From Alienimonas californiensis (GTDB taxonomy: Bacteria; Planctomycetota; Planctomycetia; Planctomycetales; Planctomycetaceae), in assembly GCF_007743815.1 (NCBI RefSeq), contig NZ_CP036265.1, positions 1 through 64,000 on the forward strand: a stretch of 64,000 nt of DNA, given 5' to 3'. The position numbers were made by a program, and so were the translations under genes. Shown here one piece after another: positions 9,045 to 16,656 of the stretch (position 1 is the stretch's first letter; the number at the start of each line of letters is the position of its first letter). A model generated the notes under the pieces. That model was not told the DNA's origin and ran no database searches. It worked only from the letters and a program-made list of their open reading frames with translations.

Positions 9045-10139
9045 ATGCTGCACCTCCGTTTCGGCACGACCCCAGTTCTCTCCCGGCCGCGGGTTCGCGG
9101 CGTCATCCCGGCGGTCCTGGCGCTGAGCCTGGGACTGACGGCCGCAGCGAACGGAGGAGAGGGCCCGGGGGAACGCAGCGCCGGCTACGGACCGAGCGAT
9201 AGTTCAACCGCCACGGCCGACGCAACGGCAACTCCCGCGACGGTCGGCAAAGAACTCGCCGCCGCGGAGCCGGACGGCAAACCGGAGGCTGGCCGCTGGG
9301 CCGAGGACGTCGAAACGGCCCGCGTGACCGCCGCGGCCACCGATCGCCCGCTCGTGCTGCACTTCCATGCGGAATGGTGCCGGCCCTGTCAGAAGATGGA
9401 GACCGACGTGCTCGGCAAGCCGGACGTGCTGGCCCAGTTGGGCGGCGACGGGGTCGTCGGGGTGAAGGTGGACGTGGACGAGCACGAGGATCTCGCCGAG
9501 GAATACGGCGTCACCGCTCTCCCCGCCGACGTCTTCCTGCAGTCGGACGGCACGCTGCTGACGCGGGCCGTCGGCCCGACGGACGTCGCCGGGTACGCCG
9601 GGCGGCTCTCCCGCGTCGCGGCCCACCTGCCCGCCACCGACGCCGCCGACCTGCTGGAATGTCCCAAGTGCGAGCCGGGCGACCCGGCGGAACTGCTGGA
9701 GGAATGGGCCCGCCGCCGCGGCCCCGGCTACATTGAGCTGGGCCTGAAGGGGTACTGCCCGGTCTCGCTGGTGGACGGCAAGGTTTGGGAGAAGGGCGAG
9801 GCGAAGTACGCCTGGAGCGTCGGCGGGGTCGCCTACCGCCTGAAGGACGCCGCCGCCCTGGCGAAGTTCCGGGCCAACCCCTGCCGGTACGCCCCGCAGC
9901 TGAGCGGCTACGACCCGCACCTGCTCTCCACCACCGCCCGGGCCGTGCCGGGGCGGGCGGAGTTCGCGGCCTTCTACGAGGGCCAGCTCTACCTGCACGC
10001 CACCGAAGCCAGCCGCCGGGCGTTCATCGCCGACCCCGCCGGCCACATCCTGCCGCAGCGGATCTACCCCAGCGCCGCCGACTTCGCCGCGGCCCCGGCC
10101 GCCGTAGAGGCCGCCGCCGACGAGCCGATGGGCACCTGA
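9045..10139 (+). CDS. Exported thioredoxin-fold protein with C-terminal YHS-like region
   Basis: 364 aa from the ATG at 9045; a GTG at 9009 is also in frame. A signal peptide covers residues 1-36 (VIPAVLALSLGLTAAANG). The thioredoxin domain is at about residues 85-200, with WCRPC (Cys112 and Cys115), then VKVDVDEHEDLAEEYGVTALP containing the cis-Pro. The second half contains GYCPVSLVDG and GVAYRLKDAAALAKFRANPCRYAP, resembling a YHS-type metal-binding motif, which is then partly repeated (FYEGQLYLHATEASRRAF). The likely role is periplasmic thiol-disulfide exchange, perhaps linked to metal handling; the substrate is unknown. Confidence 0.8.
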   Translation: MLHLRFGTTPVLSRPRVRGVIPAVLALSLGLTAAANGGEGPGERSAGYGPSDSSTATADATATPATVGKELAAAEPDGKPEAGRWAEDVETARVTAAATDRPLVLHFHAEWCRPCQKMETDVLGKPDVLAQLGGDGVVGVKVDVDEHEDLAEEYGVTALPADVFLQSDGTLLTRAVGPTDVAGYAGRLSRVAAHLPATDAADLLECPKCEPGDPAELLEEWARRRGPGYIELGLKGYCPVSLVDGKVWEKGEAKYAWSVGGVAYRLKDAAALAKFRANPCRYAPQLSGYDPHLLSTTARAVPGRAEFAAFYEGQLYLHATEASRRAFIADPAGHILPQRIYPSAADFAAAPAAVEAAADEPMGT

Positions 10140-10181
10140 GCGCCGGCTCCACGGCCGATCCATCCGCGACCTGCGCCCGCA

Positions 10182-10212
10182 GCGTCCCGGACGCTTCCAG
10201 CGTCCGGGACGC
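10182..10212. terminator. Perfect hairpin downstream of the thioredoxin gene
   Basis: A 14-bp perfect stem (10182-10195 with 10199-10212) with a 3-nt loop lies 40 bp after the stop codon. There is no T-tract. The core AGCGTCCCGGACGCT resembles a dispersed planctomycete hairpin repeat. It probably serves as a transcription or mRNA 3' end. Confidence 0.6.
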
Positions 10213-10288
10213 TCGCTCGTTGGAGGTGCCCGTGGTTTGACCTGCAAGGCCGGGGGACAGCCGGTCGGCGGATCGTCATGGTGCGGGG

Positions 10289-10948
10289 ATGCCGGAGAAC
10301 GCCGACCGCTCTCGCCCCTCCCCCTGGCCGGGGCGTTGGGCGCTGCTGGTCGGGGCGGTCACGGTCGTTTCCGCGATCGCCCCGCCGCATCCGTGGGAGC
10401 AGTTCTTACAGCACCTTGCCACCCCGCTTGTGCTGGCGGTCCTGTGGTTCGGCGGGCGAAGGGGCTGGTTGAGCGGCACGGCCGCCGCGGGCGTCGCGGT
10501 CTTCTTCCTGCTGCACGCGATCGCCGCTCGGTTCCTCTACTCCACCGTGCCGGGCGGGGAGCGGCTGACGCCGTTCTCGCTGGGCGGGCCGGAGGGGCGG
10601 AACCACTTTGACCGTCTGGTTCACTTCGCGTCCGGCCTGCTGCTCGCCCCGGTCGCCGCGGAGTTGGCGGCCCGATTCGGCGGCATGAAAACCGCGTGGG
10701 CGTGCGGGTTCGGCGTCTGCCTGCTGCTGGCGATCGCCGCGGTTTACGAAGTGTTCGAGTGGTCGCTGACGGCGATCCTCGAGTCCGCCTTCGCCGACCG
10801 CTACAACGGCCTACAGGGCGACGAGTGGGACGCCCAGAAGGATATGTTCCTCGCCGGGCTCGGGGCCGCAGTCGCGCTCCCGGCGTCGGTTCGTCTCGTC
10901 CGGGCTGTGCAAAAGAGAACCGCGACCGTCAGGGAGCCGGCTCCCTGA
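10289..10948 (+). CDS. DUF2238 (YjdF-like) integral membrane protein
   Basis: 219 aa with about five to six TM segments. The family signature NGLQGDEWDAQKDM lies near residue 175, just after YEVFEWSLTAI and before the last TM (FLAGLGAAVALPASV). The conserved HFDRLVHFASGLL segment is also present. The family has no known biochemical role. The stop codon falls inside a perfect 48-bp palindrome, and the gene converges with the DUF1080 gene. Confidence 0.85.
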   Translation: MPENADRSRPSPWPGRWALLVGAVTVVSAIAPPHPWEQFLQHLATPLVLAVLWFGGRRGWLSGTAAAGVAVFFLLHAIAARFLYSTVPGGERLTPFSLGGPEGRNHFDRLVHFASGLLLAPVAAELAARFGGMKTAWACGFGVCLLLAIAAVYEVFEWSLTAILESAFADRYNGLQGDEWDAQKDMFLAGLGAAVALPASVRLVRAVQKRTATVREPAP

Positions 10949-10962
10949 CGGTCGCGGTTCTC
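10915..10962. repeat. Perfect 48-bp palindrome overlapping the DUF2238 stop codon
   Basis: 24-nt arms (10915-10938 and 10939-10962) are exact reverse complements with no spacer. Half of it is coding sequence for the last residues of the DUF2238 protein. The arm core ACCGCGACCGTCAGGGAGCC recurs as an inverted repeat at 39464-39572. Probably a bidirectional terminator between convergent genes and a member of a dispersed repeat family. Confidence 0.85.
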
Positions 10963-10990
10963 ACGGCGACGGTCCGCCCTACGTGCCGCC

Positions 10991-11686
10991 TTACTTGTCC
11001 AGCGGCTTGATGCGGATGTTCCGCCACATCACCACGCCGGGGTGCGGGCCGCCGTAGCTGTGGACCTGCAGGCCGATGAAGCCCTTCGCCGGCACCCGCT
11101 CGTTTTTGAGGGTGGAGACGGCCTCGCCGTTGATGAAGGTGTGAATGCTGTCGCCCTTTGCCTCGACGCGGAAGGTGTTCCAGGCGTCGTTCTTGAAGGC
11201 GTCCTTGTTCGTGTGCTGGTCCTCGGGATCGAGCCAGCCGCCGCCCATCGCTTCGCCGTAGACGTAGCCGGCGTCGCCGGGGCTGGATTCGATCTCCACC
11301 TGCGGGCCGTTCACGCGGCCGTCCTTGGTGTCGCCCTTGCTGCTGGAACGGACCTGCACGCCGCTGTTCAGGTTCTTCGTGGGCAGCTTGACCTCGAACT
11401 CCAGCACGAAGTCGCCGTAGGTCTTTTTGGTGCAGAGGAAGGAGTTCGGGCTGCCCTCGGCGGTGCGGCCGACGATCGCCGGTTTGCCGTCCACCTCTTC
11501 CACCTTGTAGGTCGCCTTGCCGTTGCGTTGCTCCCAGCCGTCGAGGGTCTTGCCGTCAAACAGCACGGTGAAGCCGTCGGAGGCCTTGGCGTCGTCCTTC
11601 TCGTGATGATCGGCCAGCGCGGCGGGGGAGAGGGCTCCGAGGGCCAGCAGGGCGGCGGAGGTCAGCAGCGGGGCGAGGCATCGCAT
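10991..11686 (-). CDS. Exported DUF1080 protein (3-keto-disaccharide hydrolase family)
   Basis: 231 aa from the ATG at 11686. A signal peptide covers about residues 1-25 (LLTSAALLALGALSPAALA). The DUF1080 concanavalin-like domain starts at FTVLFDGKTLDGWE and ends with HSYGGPHPGVVMWRNIRI, both typical of the family. Members are abundant in planctomycetes and hydrolyse 3-keto-glycosides or related sugars outside the cytoplasm; the substrate here is unknown. It lies downstream of the DUF1598-like gene on the same strand, but a terminator hairpin separates them, so it is likely transcribed alone. Confidence 0.88.
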   Translation of the reverse strand: MRCLAPLLTSAALLALGALSPAALADHHEKDDAKASDGFTVLFDGKTLDGWEQRNGKATYKVEEVDGKPAIVGRTAEGSPNSFLCTKKTYGDFVLEFEVKLPTKNLNSGVQVRSSSKGDTKDGRVNGPQVEIESSPGDAGYVYGEAMGGGWLDPEDQHTNKDAFKNDAWNTFRVEAKGDSIHTFINGEAVSTLKNERVPAKGFIGLQVHSYGGPHPGVVMWRNIRIKPLDK

Positions 11687-11830
11687 GGAAAAGCGTCTTG
11701 TTACGGGAGATGGGCGAGGAAATCCGGAGCGGCATTGTCCGCGACCCATCGACAGACGCAACGCAGTCCGGCATGGGGAACCCCGCCGTCGCCGCAGGGG
11801 ATCACGCTCCGCCGCACAGCCGGACCCCAC

Positions 11831-11865
11831 GAAAACGCCCCGGCCGTCGGAGACGGCCGGGGCGT
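11831..11865 (-). terminator. Rho-independent terminator of the DUF1598-like gene
   Basis: A perfect 14-bp stem (11835-11848 with 11852-11865) with a 3-nt loop. Read on the minus strand it is followed by TTTT. It lies 30 bp after the stop of the gene at 11896-13623. Confidence 0.8.
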
Positions 11866-11895
11866 CGAACCCTCAGCGAAGGCAACGTTTGCGGC

Positions 11896-13623
11896 TCAGT
11901 TGGCCGCGTCCCACCACCAGCGGCCGGCGGGGCGTTCGAGTTCGCCGTCGTCGAACTTGTTCTGCAGACGCACGCCGGTCTTGTAGACCTCGGAGTTCGC
12001 CAGCACGCGGTTGAGGTCGCCGCGGACGCCGCCGGCCACCTGCACGACGACCTCGCCGCCGCGATAAACGCGGTGATTGACGGCGGTGTCCACCGTGGCG
12101 ATCTCGGCCGCGGTTTCCGTCGGGTAGAGGGCCTCGTTGGCGAAGACGTCGCCGTTCCAGCCGGCCCGCTCGTCGAGGCTCTCCGCGGAGATCAGCGCCG
12201 CAGCCAGCGACAGATCGAACACGTTTTGCAGCTCGGCGAAGACCGGGTCCTCGGCGGCGAGGGCTTGGAACTTGTTGGTGAACTCCGCGGCGAACTGGCT
12301 GTTCACGGCGCTGCTCTGGCCGGTTTGCTGGCGCGTGCCGTCGGCGTTGATGAATTCGTCCTCGCTCTTGCACAGCACGCGGCTGCCGACGAGTTCGAAC
12401 ACGTCGCGGTCGGCGGAGTGCAGCACGGCGTCGAAGTCCGTGGTCAGCCACCAACGCAGGGCCTTCATCGGCACGCCGGAGGTGTTCCCGCTGGCGCCGA
12501 GCAGGTCGAAGTAGCTCTGAATGCCGGCGCCCTGAACCTTGTCGATGCCGATCAGCTTCATGCGGTAGTCGGCCTCGGCGATGACCCGGGCGACGCGGCT
12601 GTCGGCGGGCACGCCGTTGTAGACGACGTCCTGCTCGCCCAGCGCCTGGCCCAGCCCGGCGACGAACTGGCGGGTGGCGGACGGGCCGGAGAGCGGGCCG
12701 GCGGCCTGCGAGGCTTCGGCGTATTCCTTAACGGCCTTCAGCCCTTCCTGCCGCGGGACGATCAGGCACTGGAAAATGCCGCTGCCGGCGTCGGAGAAGG
12801 TCCGCAGCACGGTGACGAGGTCGTCCAGGTGCAGCACCGGACGGCCCTCGTCGGTGACGACGCGGCCAGCTTCGTCCGTGCCCCAACCGGCGGCGGGGCC
12901 GCCGAGGAGGATGTCGCCGGGCTGATCGGCCGTCGGCTCGACCAGCAGGACGTACTGCACCTGGGTCAGGCCGGCGAGGTGCCGCATCGAACCGGGCAGC
13001 GAGCGGCCCTCGGCGAGGCGCTGGGCGACTTCCGCCTCCAACCCCCGCAGGGAGACGAGCCGCAGATCGGAGGGGGCGGCGAGGTCGTCGTTCAGCGTCG
13101 CGGCCCGGGCGGCGAGGCCGAGGGCGGCGAGGCGATCGGCCCGCTCGCGGACGGTCAGGGCGGCCATCTTGCCGAGCGGATCGACCTGCACGCCGCTCTG
13201 GTACTCCTCCAGCGAACCGCCTTCGCCGTCAATTTCTTCCCAGCCGCCGCCGTTTTCCAGACCGCCGGTGGTGGTTTGAATCAGGTCGATCAGCGGCTGA
13301 AAGTCCGCCATCGAACCGCCGGCGAGGCTGTCATCGCCGCGGGCGGCGGAGCCCGGGCGGGCCGGGCGGCCGTCGGCCCGGGTGGCCGTCATGCGGGACA
13401 GCGTGCGGGCGGCGGCCTGCTGGGCGCCGGCCTCAAACTGGGCGACGGCGATCTTCGCGAGCAGGGCGTCGTTGCCGACGGCCAACTCGGCGGCGGCGCC
13501 GAACTCGCCGGCGGCGAGGTGAGCCTGCACGGCGTCGGCCGCGTTCTCGGCGGCGAGCGCCGGCGAGGCGACGAGCGCCAGGGAGAGGAACACCCCGGCG
13601 GGGCGGTGGGGACGACGACGCAC
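11896..13623 (-). CDS. Exported planctomycete-specific protein, DUF1598-like
   Basis: 575 aa with a signal peptide (FLSLALVASPALA, cleavage near residue 24). No catalytic motif is recognised. The central and C-terminal two thirds (from about residue 195: LRGLEAEVAQRLAEGR, LTQVQYVLLVEP, PVLHLDDLVTVLRTF, then MKALRWWLTTDFDAVL) look like the DUF1598 family known mainly from planctomycetes; this is recollection of the family, not a search result. A Trp-rich end (GRWWWDAAN) closes the protein. It starts with GTG. Probably a periplasmic or cell-envelope protein of unknown role. Confidence 0.65.
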   Translation of the reverse strand: MRRRPHRPAGVFLSLALVASPALAAENAADAVQAHLAAGEFGAAAELAVGNDALLAKIAVAQFEAGAQQAAARTLSRMTATRADGRPARPGSAARGDDSLAGGSMADFQPLIDLIQTTTGGLENGGGWEEIDGEGGSLEEYQSGVQVDPLGKMAALTVRERADRLAALGLAARAATLNDDLAAPSDLRLVSLRGLEAEVAQRLAEGRSLPGSMRHLAGLTQVQYVLLVEPTADQPGDILLGGPAAGWGTDEAGRVVTDEGRPVLHLDDLVTVLRTFSDAGSGIFQCLIVPRQEGLKAVKEYAEASQAAGPLSGPSATRQFVAGLGQALGEQDVVYNGVPADSRVARVIAEADYRMKLIGIDKVQGAGIQSYFDLLGASGNTSGVPMKALRWWLTTDFDAVLHSADRDVFELVGSRVLCKSEDEFINADGTRQQTGQSSAVNSQFAAEFTNKFQALAAEDPVFAELQNVFDLSLAAALISAESLDERAGWNGDVFANEALYPTETAAEIATVDTAVNHRVYRGGEVVVQVAGGVRGDLNRVLANSEVYKTGVRLQNKFDDGELERPAGRWWWDAAN

Positions 13624-13911
13624 GGGGCGCTCCGGGCAGGGGGGACGGGGGCGGACGGGGATTCGCCGCGCCTCCCGTCCGAACGTCCCGACAGGCGGGC
13701 GATCGAACGGGGGTGTGCGCGAACCGCGGGCGGGGCCGACCGCCGTCCTTCAGGATCGACAGCCCCGCGGGCAGCGTCAAGCCGTTGTGCTCTCGGCCCT
13801 GTTTTCAAGGGACATCCGACCTCGGCGGCCGACAGGAGAGGACCCGCCGCTAAAATCGCGCCCGCCCTTCGTTCCCCACTTCGCCCCCCGTCCACCGGAA
13901 ATCGCCGCCCC

Positions 13912-14793
13912 GTGCCGGAACTGCCCGAAGTCGAAACGATGGTGCGGGGCGTGCGGCCGCACGTCGTCGGGCGAACGATCATAGCCCTGCGGCGCCCCCG
14001 CGGCGGCGTGAACGCCGCCGGCGAACCGCTCAAACCGATCGCCCTCGCCCCCGGCCTCTCCGCGATGGCGGCCCGGGTGCGGGGGACGCTGATCGAGGCC
14101 GTCGAACGTCGAGCCAAGCGGGTCGTGCTGCGACTCTCGGGCGGTCGGGCCCTCGCCGTGGAGCCCCGCATGACCGGGTTGATGCTGCTCGGCGAACCGC
14201 CGACGACCGACCACGTCCGCCTCGAATGGACGCTCGGCCCCGCCGTCGACGGCGGGGCCGGCTACCCCGCCCTGCGGTTCTGGGACCGCCGCGGCTTGGG
14301 GACGGTGACGCTCTACGAGCCGGGCGAGTTGGAGCAGCGGCTCGGCCCGCACAAGCTCGGCCCGGACCCACTGGCGCTGAGCCCCGAAGAATGGGCGGCG
14401 ACGCTCGCCGCCGGTCTGGCCCGGACGGCCCGGCCGGTGAAGGTCGCCCTGCTGGACCAGAAGATCGCCGCCGGCGTGGGCAACCTGTACGCCAGCGAGG
14501 CCCTGTTCCACGCCCGCCTCGCCCCGGACCGACCCGGCAACGCCTTGGGGGAAGAGGAGGTGCGGGCCCTCGCCGCCGCCGCGCGGGCGGTGCTGACCGA
14601 GGCGATTGAATACGAGGGCAGCACCCTGTCCGACGGCACCTATCGAAACGCCCTCGGCGACCCCGGCCGCTACCGGAACGAGCACCGCGTCTATCAACGG
14701 GCCGGCGCCCCCTGCCCCCGCTGCGGCACGGAGATCCTTCGCACCGTCCAGGCCCAACGCAGCACGTTCCACTGCCCGACGTGCCAACGGTAG
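13912..14793 (+). CDS. mutM: Formamidopyrimidine-DNA glycosylase (Fpg/MutM)
   Basis: Base-excision repair enzyme that removes oxidised purines such as 8-oxoguanine and cleaves the abasic site. The GTG start at 13912 gives PELPEVETMVRGV directly after the initiator, so the catalytic Pro1 and Glu2 are in place. KVALLDQKIAAGVGNLYASEAL is the helix-two-turn-helix region. The C-terminus has a four-Cys zinc finger: CPRCGTE followed 20 residues later by CPTCQR. Length 293 aa is normal. The open frame runs far upstream, but only this start makes a functional enzyme. Confidence 0.96.
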   Translation: MPELPEVETMVRGVRPHVVGRTIIALRRPRGGVNAAGEPLKPIALAPGLSAMAARVRGTLIEAVERRAKRVVLRLSGGRALAVEPRMTGLMLLGEPPTTDHVRLEWTLGPAVDGGAGYPALRFWDRRGLGTVTLYEPGELEQRLGPHKLGPDPLALSPEEWAATLAAGLARTARPVKVALLDQKIAAGVGNLYASEALFHARLAPDRPGNALGEEEVRALAAAARAVLTEAIEYEGSTLSDGTYRNALGDPGRYRNEHRVYQRAGAPCPRCGTEILRTVQAQRSTFHCPTCQR

Positions 14794-14796
14794 CTT

Positions 14797-14841
14797 GCTC
14801 CCCTCGCCCCCTTTTTGGGGGAGAGGGGTCGGGGGTGAGGG
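14797..14841. repeat. C/G-rich hairpin repeat, copy 1
   Basis: Starts just after the mutM stop. The core CCCCCTTTTTGGGGG folds into a hairpin and the flanks read CTCCCCTCG and GAGGGGTCGGGGGTGAGGG. Its reverse complement matches the repeat at 14933-14972, so the two copies are inverted between convergent genes. Likely a terminator and a dispersed intergenic repeat. Confidence 0.65.
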
Positions 14842-14932
14842 GGCAGTGATTCTCGAACGCCACTTACGGTCCGATTCGCTCACCCGTCTGTCCGGTCACA
14901 GCAGAGAGCGGCAGCGTGCAAACCGCTCGTTG

Positions 14933-14972
14933 CCCTCACCTCCGGCCCCTCTCCCTCCAGGGAGAGGGGAGA
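14933..14972. repeat. C/G-rich hairpin repeat, copy 2 (inverted)
   Basis: Reads CCCTCACCTCCGGCCCCTCT followed by a CCCTCCAGGG hairpin. It is the inverted partner of the 14797-14841 repeat. It lies 13 bp past the stop of the minus-strand methyltransferase gene and probably terminates it. Confidence 0.6.
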
Positions 14973-14985
14973 AATGGGGGCCGCC

Positions 14986-16143
14986 TCACCCCGGCTTCAT
15001 CTTCGGCAGCCCCGCCTGCCGTTTGCGGCCGTTGCGGGTGCTGGGGGCGGAGACCGTGGGGGCGTCCGAGCCGTTCAGCGGGTCGCCGACGGTGATCCCC
15101 TCCAACCGGGCCGCGGCCCGTTCGGCGTAGTCCTCGGATAGTTCGTACCCCAGCCAATCGCGGCCGAGCTTCTTCGCCACCGCGGGCGTCGTGCCGGTGC
15201 CGGCGAAGGGGTCGAGGACGAGATCGTTCTCGTTGGAGCTGACCCGCACGATCCGGCCGAGCAACTGCTCCGGCATCTGGCAGCCGTGGAAGCCCTCGCG
15301 CTCCTTGAACGTCCCGGCGACGCGGGGGAAGTACCAAGTGTTCTCCCCCGGCTGGAAGCCCTCCGGCATGTCCTGCGGGCGGATGACCCACTGGGCCTCG
15401 CCCTCGGCGGCGTCGGGGCGGAACTCGGTCGCCTCGCCGGGGGGCAGGAACGGGCCGTACTTCCAGGTGTCATCCGGCAACCGGCCGGTCGGGTTGGCCC
15501 GCGGGTCGTTGTAGACGAGTTGCCGGGCACTGGGCACGCGGACCTCCGGGTCCTCCGCGTTGAAGGTGAACGCCTTCGCGTCCTTCGTGAGGTGGAAGAG
15601 GTGCGCGTGCGAGCGGGTGAACTTCCGCGTGCAGTTCACGCCGAAGGTGTAGTACCAGACGACCCAGCTCCGGCAGTGGAAGCCGATTTCGCGGGTGGAG
15701 AGCACCTTCAACTCCGCGGCGAACTCGTCCCCCATCGCCAGCCAGAAGCTGCCGTTCGGCTTGAGCACGCGGTGAATCTGTTCGATCCACTCGCGGCACC
15801 AGTCCTCATACTCCTGAGCCGACTTGCGGTCGCGGTAGACGTCGTAGCTAAACCCGACGTTGAACGGCGGATCGGCGAAGGCGAGGTCGACGCACTCGTC
15901 CGGCAGGCTCCGCAGCAGCGGCAGGCAGTCGCCCTGCACGATCGCGTTGCGGGGGGCCGTCTTCCGCTTGGACAAGGGCTTCGCCGCGTGGCCGTTCGTC
16001 GCGGCGGTGCGGCGGGCGGCGGCGTTCAGAATCTCCCCCTTCGGGGCTTTGGAGCGGGCCGAACCGTTGGGCGCGCGGCCCTTGCGCAGGGCCGCCGCGG
16101 CGGACGGCGGAGAATCGGAACGTCGGGGCATAAGCGGGGTCAT
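14986..16143 (-). CDS. DNA methyltransferase, N6-adenine/N4-cytosine (PF01555 type), orphan
   Basis: 385 aa. The motif order is catalytic DPPFN (residues 91-95) first, then the AdoMet-binding motif DPFAGTGTTPAVAKKLGRDW near residue 310, as in class beta enzymes such as CcrM-like methyltransferases. The N-terminal ~60 residues are a basic Ala/Lys/Arg tail. No restriction endonuclease gene lies next to it, so it may have an epigenetic or regulatory role rather than belong to a restriction-modification pair. An alternative ATG is at 16131. The target sequence cannot be read from the protein. Confidence 0.9.
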   Translation of the reverse strand: MTPLMPRRSDSPPSAAAALRKGRAPNGSARSKAPKGEILNAAARRTAATNGHAAKPLSKRKTAPRNAIVQGDCLPLLRSLPDECVDLAFADPPFNVGFSYDVYRDRKSAQEYEDWCREWIEQIHRVLKPNGSFWLAMGDEFAAELKVLSTREIGFHCRSWVVWYYTFGVNCTRKFTRSHAHLFHLTKDAKAFTFNAEDPEVRVPSARQLVYNDPRANPTGRLPDDTWKYGPFLPPGEATEFRPDAAEGEAQWVIRPQDMPEGFQPGENTWYFPRVAGTFKEREGFHGCQMPEQLLGRIVRVSSNENDLVLDPFAGTGTTPAVAKKLGRDWLGYELSEDYAERAAARLEGITVGDPLNGSDAPTVSAPSTRNGRKRQAGLPKMKPG

Positions 16144-16343
16144 CGTAGCCGGTCCCCCCGCCCTGCGCGAACCACGGCCGACCGGCCGGCGTCGCTGGGC
16201 GGCGAACGGGCGGGGGCGCCGTCGGGTTGCGGGGGGTGCGAGCGACGGGGATGGTGCCCGCCGCCGGGATTTCGCGTAACCGGCCGCCCGCCCCCGCGTC
16301 GCCCTTGCATTCGCCGCCCCCAGGTTCGCCCAGGTTCGCTGCC

Positions 16344-16592
16344 ATGGCCCGCCGCGTGTTCGATCCGGCCGACTACGACATCCCCCTCAGCCGGGAGGAG
16401 TTCACGGATCGCGTGGTCGAGCAGTTCCACAGCCTGTACCGCGACAGCCTGAGCATCGACGAATTATTGCTGCACCCCAGCGAGGCGATGCACTTCTGCG
16501 ACCTGGTCCGCCGCAAATTCGCCTACTACGGCGTCCCGGACAACGTCATTTTGCGCGTGATGATCGCCCGCCGCAAAAGCGGCGGGCGGTAA
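16344..16592 (+). CDS. Small conserved-looking hypothetical protein
   Basis: 82 aa, soluble, not recognised. The sequence is compact and coding in character: FDPADYDIPLSREEFTDRVV, then LSIDELLLHPSEAMHFCDLV and a basic C-terminus (RVMIARRKSGGR). No signal peptide or TM. It starts at the ATG at 16344, divergent from the methyltransferase gene and convergent with the kinase gene. It may be a small regulatory or adaptor protein; no function is claimed. Confidence 0.6.
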   Translation: MARRVFDPADYDIPLSREEFTDRVVEQFHSLYRDSLSIDELLLHPSEAMHFCDLVRRKFAYYGVPDNVILRVMIARRKSGGR

Positions 16593-16656
16593 TCCGCCAC
16601 TTATTCCTTCGTCCTCCCGCTTCGCCGTCGCCGCTAGGCGGCGTGCGTCCCGGGGC

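Noticed and set aside
14986..16143. Restriction-modification system at the PF01555 methyltransferase
   Set aside because: Neighbours are mutM, a small unknown protein and a kinase; none looks like an endonuclease.
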